In this document: piece by piece, positions 57,294 to 64,000 of the stretch
Position numbering within the stretch: position 1 is the first letter of the stretch
Layout: every line of letters begins with the position of its first letter
Assembly: GCF_000687475.1 (NCBI RefSeq)
Contig: NC_057318.1
Location: 4,030,001-4,094,000 of the forward strand
Origin: Ustilaginoidea virens
Lineage: Eukaryota > Ascomycota > Sordariomycetes > Hypocreales > Clavicipitaceae
Length of the DNA stretch: 64,000 nucleotides
Reading direction: 5' to 3'
The notes under the pieces: generated by a model
The model's database searches: none
Seen by the model: only the letters and a program-made list of their open reading frames with translations
What the model was told of the DNA's origin: nothing
Program-made: the position numbers and the translations under genes

Positions 57294-57982
57294 TGTCAAG
57301 GACTTTCCTCCTTCCTTTTCTCTCTCTCTCTCTTTTTTTCCCCCGTTTAGATTCTTTGTTTCTGTGTGTGTGTGTTTAAAAAGGGCGAGACGATCCGTTC
57401 CTGATGAGTTGTCTTGTGGTTGTGTGGGAACGAGAAGATAAGGCATCTCCCGCTTAAACAAACCTCCAATTGAAACAATCAAGGGTAATATCGAGACGGA
57501 TTTTAGTAGGTCCCAATTGAATCGTCGGACAAGATACCATGCACCGGGAGGAGGGGGGGTCCAGGGTCGTCGACTCATGGCTTGGTTTTGGAATTCGGTT
57601 CCACTCGTAAAACTCGGCTTCAGCGGCGCTGAGGATAGAAAGAAGGCGGCAACGCCGAGAGAGGAAAAGATCCCTGGCTCCACCGGTGCCCGCGTCTATA
57701 AGTACAGCATTGGATTCTGTGACGAGCATCAGAGAGATAGCATAACCACGCCCTGATTGAGCACAGGCCAATGGCTTGCGCGACTGGGCCCCCTCGTGTC
57801 CTGACTGCTGCGACAGCTGGGTGCCTATTCGGCGGCTGAAGCACATGATGGAGAACACATTCCAGGTCCGGTCCACCTTGGAGCAGGTGGCAAGGTGAGT
57901 CTTGCCGCACCTCAAGTTGCCGAGGCAAAGCAAGCCTGCGATCGCTTCGATAGGTGGTTGATAGGAAGGCCTGTGTGGCTGA
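57294..57982. other. Spacer between the small protein and the transposase fragment
   Basis: A CTCTCT/TTTTT tract at 57315-57350 and GT repeat at 57363-57376 are probably 5' UTR of the small gene. The minus-strand frame of 200 codons (57454-58056) has no recognisable content and crosses into the transposon fragment; not called. Confidence 0.45.
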
Positions 57983-58398
57983 TCATTTGCGAGGAATGGT
58001 TTGCTCGACTTTCCGCTCATCTCTGGTTTCCGTCCTTTGATTTTCAGCTGCTGCAAGCTTCGGAGGCCGCCCGGAACGAGGCTTATTTTCCAGTGTTGAT
58101 TCCTGTTTCCAGCGTTGAAAGATCCTATGCGCGGTTGACGGCGACGTGTTGAACGCAGCGGCTACCGTGCGGTAGGTTTTACCTTGCGATAACTCTGCCA
58201 CCATAGCAGCCTTTTGCACTGGCGAAAACTCATGATTTCTCCGACGATTCTTTGTTATTTCCTTACCAAAGGCACGAACTTCGGGCATTGTTGTGGCAAG
58301 TTACGAGCGTTGTAAATGTAAGGTGCAGATTTGGTTGCGTCGCGAAGATTACGCGTTGCGCGTAGTAAGTTGTCGGGCAGATTTTTTAGAACCTCACT
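57983..58398 (-). mobile_element. Truncated Tc1-like transposon: N-terminal HTH of the transposase
   Basis: A 101-codon minus-strand frame (58288-57983) starts MPEVRAFGKEITKNRRRNHE and contains the paired-type helix-turn-helix with KTYRTVAAAFNTSPSTAHRI and FQRWKQESTLENKPRSGRPP, the GRP-box linker typical of Tc1/mariner transposases. The catalytic DDE/D domain is absent; the frame runs into unrelated sequence and stops. Upstream, the minus strand has CAGTGAGGTTCTAAAAAATC beginning at 58398, which looks like a Tc1-type terminal repeat (CAGTG start). No matching left terminal repeat or clean TA duplication was found. The coding part is not visibly mutated, unlike the Gypsy relic. Confidence 0.72.
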
Positions 58399-58625
58399 GT
58401 GTGTGCATTTCATTCTTCGTTCTACAGATACGGAGCACAGAAGAGATTGTTTGAAACGCCACGAGTCGGACTGCCCCTGTCGAGATTACTAAGCAATGCA
58501 AAGCCCGCACCGGCCAACCTCGCAGGTATATTTACCAAATTCACAACTCGAGATGTTGCCTGCATCAACCACCGGTCTAGCTTGGATTCCCAGATGAGAT
58601 AGCGTTTTTCAAAAGGTTTTGAACC

Positions 58626-59779
58626 ATGGCGCTCTCGCCCAAATACATCACCGGCGACAAGTCTGCCATCAATGAATTCATAGACAAGTTTGACGTGCGT
58701 TGTTTCCGCTGCTCCCCTCGACGCCCCCTGCGTGCAATTTCTCACTCAGTTGTAGACGTTTCTATTTGATTGCGATGGTAAGTGTAGGGCATGTAGGGAA
58801 TCCTGCAACGTATGAAAATGCACGACTAAGCTCAGCGTGCAGGCGTCCTCTGGTCTGGTGACCATGTGTTCGACGGGGTGCCGGAAACCATCATGATGCT
58901 AAAGGCCAAGGGTTCGTTCCTCTGCCAGCCCACCCAACTGACTACTTGGTCGTCTTTCCCCCCGACGCGATTCAGTCGTTGACTTGCGTCTCTTCCCCCT
59001 CTTGTCCTTGCATCACAGGCAAAAGAACCGTTTTTGTGACAAACAACTCCACCAAGTCCCGCGACGACTATGTCAAGAAGCTTTCCAACCTGCACATCCC
59101 CTGCGAAAAGGAGGACGTCTTCGGCTCGTCCTACTCGGCAGCGATATACATCTCCCGCATCCTCAAACTGCCGCCGGGGAAGAACAAGGTGTTCGCGCTC
59201 GGCGAGGCCGGAGTGGAGGCGGAACTCGCGGCTGAAGGTATCCCTTGCGTCGGTGGCACCGATCCTAGTTTCAGGAGGGACATGACCCCGGAGGATTTCA
59301 AGGGGCTGGCGGATGGATCGCTGTTGGACCCCGAGGTCGGTGTCGTGCTGTGCGGGTTGGATTTCCACGTCAATTATCTGAAGCTCAGCACCGCGCTGCA
59401 CTACCTGAAGCGCGGCGCCGTGTTCCTCGCCACCAACACCGATTCGACGTTGCCTATGCATCATAGCTTCTTCATGGGGGCGGGATCGTGCATGATTCCG
59501 CTGGAGTATGCTAGTGGGCAGAAGCCGTTGGAGCTGGGAAAGCCAAGTCAGGCCATGATGGACGCCGTTGAGGGCAAGTTCCAGCTCGACAGGTCGAGGA
59601 CGTGCATGGTTGGTGACCGGTTGAACACTGATATCAAGTTTGGTGTTGAGGGCAAGCTCGGCGGCACTTTGCATGTTCTCACGGGCGTGCACAAAAAGGC
59701 GGACTGGGACAAGAAGGATGCGGTGGCAGTTCCAGCCTATTACGCCGATCAATTGAGTGATTTGAAAATAGTAGCCTAG
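58626..59779 (+). CDS. pho13: PHO13-type HAD phosphatase (4-nitrophenylphosphatase / phosphoglycolate phosphatase)
   Basis: This is a cytosolic HAD-superfamily phosphatase that, in the yeast and mammalian homologues, clears 2-phosphoglycolate and other toxic side products of glycolysis and can hydrolyse p-nitrophenyl phosphate. Exons 58626-58694, 58756-58777, 58843-58911 and 59019-59779 give 306 residues, the usual size. Motif I is TFLFDCDGVLWSGD (nucleophile Asp28, Asp30). Motif II is VFVTNNSTKSR. The C2-type cap follows, with FGSSYSAAIYISRIL and CGLDFHVNYLKLSTALHYL. Motifs III/IV are KPSQAMMDAV and MVGDRLNTDIKFG. Exon 2 is only 22 bases and encodes most of motif I, so it is easily missed. 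All introns are GT-AG. Confidence 0.95.
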
Positions 59780-60139
59780 ATGACAAACCGCCATTGCGGA
59801 ATAGACATGATAATGATGTACTTCCTTTGCCCTCTCTCTCTTCTGCTCAAATCAGAGCACGCAATCAAGGACGCCATTGGTTCTGATCCCAATCAAGTGC
59901 GTAAACTGTAGCATACCTTTATTGTTGGATCTCGTCTCAACTTGCTCTTTCCTCTCGTCCAATTTGCAATGTGGTGCAAAGCAATTTGATAGAAAAAATT
60001 ATACGGCTTGGATGTGGCCGCAAGGTGGCTAAGAATCGGTGTAGTAAATGGAGCCGCGGAATCAAATGCCCGTCGTTAGCTGCAGTAGAGCCAACAGCCA
60101 CCACCTCCTTTTGTCAAAAGGCCAACGAAATCAGGCATG
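59780..60139. other. Spacer between convergent genes
   Basis: Two 3' UTRs, nothing else seen. Confidence 0.5.
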
Positions 60140-61403
60140 TCAAGTTGCTTTTTGCTTTTGCTGCTGTCGTTTGGCCAAGTCGCTCCCCCTTATAACCTTG
60201 GGCTGGTATGAAGGGGTCTTGTAGGGCCAAACAGACTTGGGAATGAACATGCCCACCTGCCTCTGATATTCGACGTAGTCGGGATACTTTGCAGCAGATA
60301 TATCCTCGGTGAGCCGCGTAGAACCTTGGAAAAGCAGAATCAAGCTACCAGACCCAAGGATTGTCCAGCTATATGGCGAGTTGGTAGCGTAGCAGCTCCA
60401 CTGGTACAGGACGAACCAAATCATTTGCTCCGCTAGAAAGTTTGGATGGCGGCTATACCCCCAGAGTCCACTGCTGATGAAGCCTCTGTCTAGGTCGGCC
60501 TGGTTCCAGCCCCTGGGCAACTTGGCGGTTTTGTTATACTGCTGCTTGGCGCTTTGGTAGGCTGCGAAAGAGGTCAGCGCTCCGAGAAATGTGGGAAACG
60601 TCCGTATGGCACATACTCCATTGTTGACCATCACTTATCCATTCACTCAAGACTAGAGCTAGTTCGACAGCAAGGTAGGCATAGTCGGCGGCCGTGGGAT
60701 TGGGTTCAAATCGTGTCGAAAGCAGGATTGCGTATGCCGGCACACATGAAATGGCAAAAAGCAGGATGCTTTGGATGACAGAGATGAAGGTGACGTTGAA
60801 AATGAAAAACAGAAAGCCAGGCACCTTGGATTTTACAATCTCCCTATTCAAAGACCTCAGCAGTCCGTTTTACAGATGCCCCTGGCGTCATACGATACGT
60901 ACCAGCGGTAGTCCTCTGACCCAACGTTATAGCCCCCGCGACGCCAGTAGTTATACGTCAAGCGAATCTTTACAAAGCGTTAGTATCAGAGAAACTAATG
61001 GATACGGTTCATGAAGGTAGGAGATACACTCGCGACTTACACTCCATGCAGTAGAAAAAACCGCTACCAAGTCTATCCGTCCGTGGGGCAGCCCGGCAAG
61101 CCGTGCCCAAGATGCAAGATGGATGATGTACAGGTTGGGCAAAATACTCCATAAGCGGTCCACCTGAGAATAGTTTCTGTTCACCTCGGAAACAATCAGA
61201 CAGATGCCAGCTATGACTATTGACGCTGCAAACCCGGTAACAAGCGGGTTTGTTTCGACGTAGACGCGCTTCAGGGCTTCCAGGCTTCCGGCGCTGTCAA
61301 CGAGGCGTTCAGGGAGCTGGTATAGCTGGTTGAGAAAGGGCTCGACCGTTATGGCGAAATTACTGCAGTCCTCGATGGACGGGAGAGCTGGCAAGGCCGC
61401 CAT
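60140..61403 (-). CDS. DUF1295 / steroid 5-alpha-reductase-like membrane protein
   Basis: Exons 61403-61041, 60967-60903, 60843-60617 and 60561-60140 give 358 residues. Several membrane segments are visible (VTGFAASIVIAGICLIVSEV, VPGFLFFIFNVTFISVIQSI, LFAISCVPAYAILL). The family signatures are VDRLWSILPNLY, LTYNYWRRGGYNVGSEDYRW, ISSGLWGYSRHPNFLAEQMI and a C-terminal YPDYVEYQRQVGMFIP. The GxxRHPNFxxE motif is the NADPH/substrate region shared with isoprenylcysteine methyltransferases and sterol reductases. The substrate is unknown; an ER lipid-modifying enzyme is the likely role. Both C-terminal introns close the frame exactly. Confidence 0.92.
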
Positions 61404-62193
61404 TCTGCGTGATGGCGGATGACGACGACGTTGAGAGAGGAGGAAGCTTGGGCGTTGCTGAAGCCTTGGACGCGGAACGTCATCGATTAGCTACCCTGGC
61501 TAGTTGAGGTACATGTACCTAACATACCTCCTTGTGCACCTCCTACAAGTAAGTACCTCTCAGAACCGACCTGGCCTAAGCTACGAGGTAGATACAACGT
61601 GCCTGGCGCCCAACGTGCAGCAGTAACGGCCAACTTTGATGTGGCACAAGAAAGGTAGGGAAGCGCATCGAACAGTTGCCCTCAACTGGCACCCTGGCAT
61701 TTCATGTTGGTGCGCATTGCCGAAGGAAAATCAGGTCATCTAATGGCCATCTCCAGAGCATGAACGCTTAGACAACCTCAATCTCGCTAGGGAACTTTTT
61801 GGTGGACTTTCCTTCATTTTACGGTGGGCTTGTTGAGAGCCGCAGTGGGGCCACCGCCTCGACCACCACCACGCTGACTTCTTGTCTTTTTGGACGTCAA
61901 GTTTGAACATCGCAGGCTGTTGGATGGGAAGAGAAGTAGCAAATAAACGCCGACTGCCAGTCCTGTCTTCATGCGAAAACCAAGTATGGGATTAAGGGCC
62001 AAGGGCTACGCTCTATAGCATTGACTCCTGTTTGGAACGCGTCGCATTCGACAGTTGCGAGTCGCACCTGCCACGTTCCGTCTACCCCAGGTTTACCCAC
62101 CAGATCTCGTCAGTATGCCCAGGACAAAAATTTCACGTCTCGATAATCCAGTAGAAAGCGTGCGCAGCGAGGTGCGACACTCCGCCGCTAGTT
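61404..62193. promoter_or_regulatory. Divergent promoter region of the DUF1295 gene and top3
   Basis: About 790 bases between the two start codons. A GTACATGTACCTAACATACC stretch lies near 61509-61530. A short minus-strand frame inside it is listed separately. Confidence 0.45.
61814..61972 (-). CDS. Possible very small protein, unassigned
   Basis: A 52-codon minus-strand frame from ATG at 61972 reads MKTGLAVGVYLLLLFPSNSL and ends with a basic, Gly-rich tail (SKKTRSQRGGGRGGG, then PTAALNKPTVK). The hydrophobic start could be a signal or anchor. It lies in a divergent promoter region, has no recognised relatives, and could be chance. Confidence 0.25.
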   Translation of the reverse strand: MKTGLAVGVYLLLLFPSNSLRCSNLTSKKTRSQRGGGRGGGPTAALNKPTVK

Positions 62194-64000
62194 ATGAAAG
62201 TCCTATGCGTGGCCGAGAAGCCATCAATATCCAAGGCTGTTGCTGGTCATTTATCAGGCGGAAGTCTACAAACTGTAAGTATGGCGTCGTTGTGCTCTCC
62301 GATGCTGTCGCGACTGACCTTTTATCACCAAGCACAACACCAGGACTCAATACATCAAGAATTATGTCTTTGATTTCGACTTTGGACAGTCCCTGGGCCA
62401 TTGCTCTGTTACCATGACTTGCGTTACCGGGCACCTCACCAGCATCGACTTCCCAAGCGAGTACAGAAATTGGAGCTACCCACCGCCAGAGACCTTGTTC
62501 AACGCTCCGATTGTCACCAATATTTACGATGTAGGATTGTCTCATGGGCAAAGTTGCAGCAGCTCGATACTTTGGCTAATTTGCACATGACTCGGATCAG
62601 GATAAGAAGTCTATAGCGAAAAATCTTGCAGATCAAGCCAAGTATGCGCAGTTGTTGGTCATATGGACAGACTGTGATTTGGAGGGAGAGCATATTGGCC
62701 AAGAGATCGTCGACGCTGCCCGCAAAGGTAATTCCAGAATTCAAGTGAAACGAGCCAAGTTCAGTAACGTGGAGAGAGCGTAAGTCAGAGGTTGCTACTC
62801 TCATTTGCCCATCACAATTCAACAGCTGATCCTCGATGTAGGCACGTTCTTTCTGCTGCCAGGAGATTGGTAAATCTAGATGAGAAGCAAGTCAATGCCG
62901 TCTCAACCAGGATTGAGCTCGATCTTCGAATCGGATGTGCATTCACCCGCTTCATGACAAATAGTTTGAAGTCACTTGGCGGCCCGATGGAGAATCTGGT
63001 GTTATCCTACGGTCAGTGCCGAAATTCCACCTCCAAGTCCATCCTCGTCTAAATCACAGTTGGGAACCCAGGTTCTTGTCAGTTCCCCACGCTCGGCTTT
63101 GTTGTTGATCGATACTTTCGTGTCAAGAATTTCGTGCCTGAAGCGTTTTGGACGATAAAACTTGTATACAACCGGGAAGGGAAGAATGTTCAGTTTTCCT
63201 GGGCAAGAAACCGTCTTTTTGATCGCATGTCGACCATTGTTCTTTACGAGAGATGTCTCGCTGCCAAGACAGCAAAAGTGGTCAACGTCCAAGAAAAGCC
63301 TACCAAAAACTACAAACCATTGCCGCTCACTACTGTTGAACTCCAAAAAGCTGCTACTCGCTTGCTTGGACTGAGTGGTCAACAGGCGATGACCATTGCC
63401 GAAGGGCTGTATAACCGTGGTTTCATCTCGTATCCTCGTACTGAGACGGACCGTTTCGACAAAGAAATCAATCTGAAAGCTCTTGTTCAAAAACAGACCG
63501 GTGACGAGCGATGGGGGCCGTTCGCTCAAGGTCTGGTCAACGGTGCGTTTACGCAGCCCAGAGAGGGCAGACATGACGACAAAGCACACCCCCCTATCCA
63601 TCCAATCACTTATGCCGCGCCCAGCGTCTTGAACTATGACGAAGGTCGACTATACGAGTACGTGGTACGTCGATTCCTGGCATGCTGCTCGGAAGATGCT
63701 CTTGGTATGAGGACCAGTGTCGACCTTGAGTACGGCATCGAATCCTTTAGTGCCCACGGCTTGATCGTGTTGGAAAAGAACTATCTGAACGTCTTCATCT
63801 ACGATAAGTGGGATAACACGGCAGAGTTACCCAAGTTTACAAGGGGTGAAGTCTTCCAACCTACAGAAGCCTCGATGACCGAGGGAAAGACTTCGCCACC
63901 GAATTATCTCACTGAAGCGGATTTGATCGCTCTTATGGATGCGAACGGTATCGGTACAGATGCTACAATGGCGGAGCACATCCAGAAGATTCAGGACAGA
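62194..64000 (+). CDS. top3: DNA topoisomerase III (3' end outside window)
   Basis: TOP3 is the type IA topoisomerase that, with a RecQ helicase and Rmi1, dissolves recombination intermediates in the nucleus. Exons: 62194-62274, 62333-62530, 62601-62779, 62842-63011 and 63072 to beyond 64000; 519 codons are visible. The N-terminal Toprim domain shows MKVLCVAEKPSISKAVAGHL and the acidic triad region IWTDCDLEGEHIGQEI. Exon 5 has YGSCQFPTLGFVVDRY, the catalytic block RGFISYPRTETDRF with the active tyrosine near residue 330, and later HPPIHPI and DANGIGTDATMAEHIQKIQ. Introns are short GT-AG and frame-preserving. The expected zinc-knuckle tail would lie outside the window. Confidence 0.96.

Noticed and set aside
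57454..58056. 200-codon minus-strand frame next to the transposase fragment
   Set aside because: No recognisable content, overlaps two unrelated features, and starts inside the transposon relic.
1..64000. Secondary-metabolite, virulence or defence gene cluster
   Set aside because: No synthase, P450, transporter, NLR or toxin gene was found. Gene content is housekeeping plus uncharacterised single genes.

Overview
The window is nuclear DNA of a filamentous ascomycete, most likely a Sordariomycete of the order Hypocreales. The protein families fit this (SDH1, CGR1, PAM18, DPM2, Ku80, TOP3, PHO13 and several fungal-only families). So do the many short introns with GT-AG borders and CT(A/G)A(C/T) branch sites, the GC-rich coding sequence, and the long intergenic spacers full of microsatellites and homopolymers. 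No bacterial operons, ribosome binding sites or CRISPR arrays are present. The species cannot be fixed from the sequence alone.

Layout. 1-7 kb: the mitochondrial succinate dehydrogenase flavoprotein gene (minus, 3' end outside the window), then a large PX-domain lipid/trafficking protein (minus). 9.5-12 kb: an unknown coiled-coil membrane protein and the rRNA-processing protein CGR1 (both minus). 15.8-18.7 kb: a long Ser/Pro-rich disordered protein (plus). 19.9-24 kb: an AT-rich island of decayed mobile DNA holding a broken Gypsy-type reverse transcriptase. 24-27 kb: a small membrane protein, an initiator tRNA-Met and DPM2, followed by a 75-bp minisatellite. 27.6-31.3 kb: a BCAS3/WD40-type autophagy-related protein (minus). 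33.8-37 kb: a Gfd2/YDR514C-like nuclease-fold protein, PAM18/TIM14 and a Par32-like RGGAGN-repeat protein. 37-43.7 kb: a 6.8-kb gene-poor spacer rich in repeats. 43.7-51.6 kb: a single-finger C2H2 protein, a multi-pass membrane protein and a large ING-type PHD protein. 52-56 kb: Ku80 divergent from a TMEM205-like protein. 57-58.4 kb: a small conserved-looking protein and a truncated Tc1-like transposase. 58.6-64 kb: PHO13-type phosphatase, a DUF1295 reductase-like membrane protein, and topoisomerase III running off the right edge.

Most genes are ordinary housekeeping genes with no shared pathway. The only functional theme is genome maintenance and chromatin at the right end (ING, Ku80, TOP3), and nothing suggests co-regulation. 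No secondary-metabolite cluster, defence island or convincing novel system was found. The most interesting observations concern gene structure: sense-strand poly-C tracts inside at least nine introns, two GC-AG introns with the same donor core in neighbouring divergent genes, an ATG-only first coding exon in DPM2, and recurrent short palindromic motifs confined to intergenic DNA. Exon boundaries were deduced by hand from splice consensus, reading-frame closure (every complete spliced CDS is a multiple of three) and remembered family resemblance. They have not been checked against transcripts.
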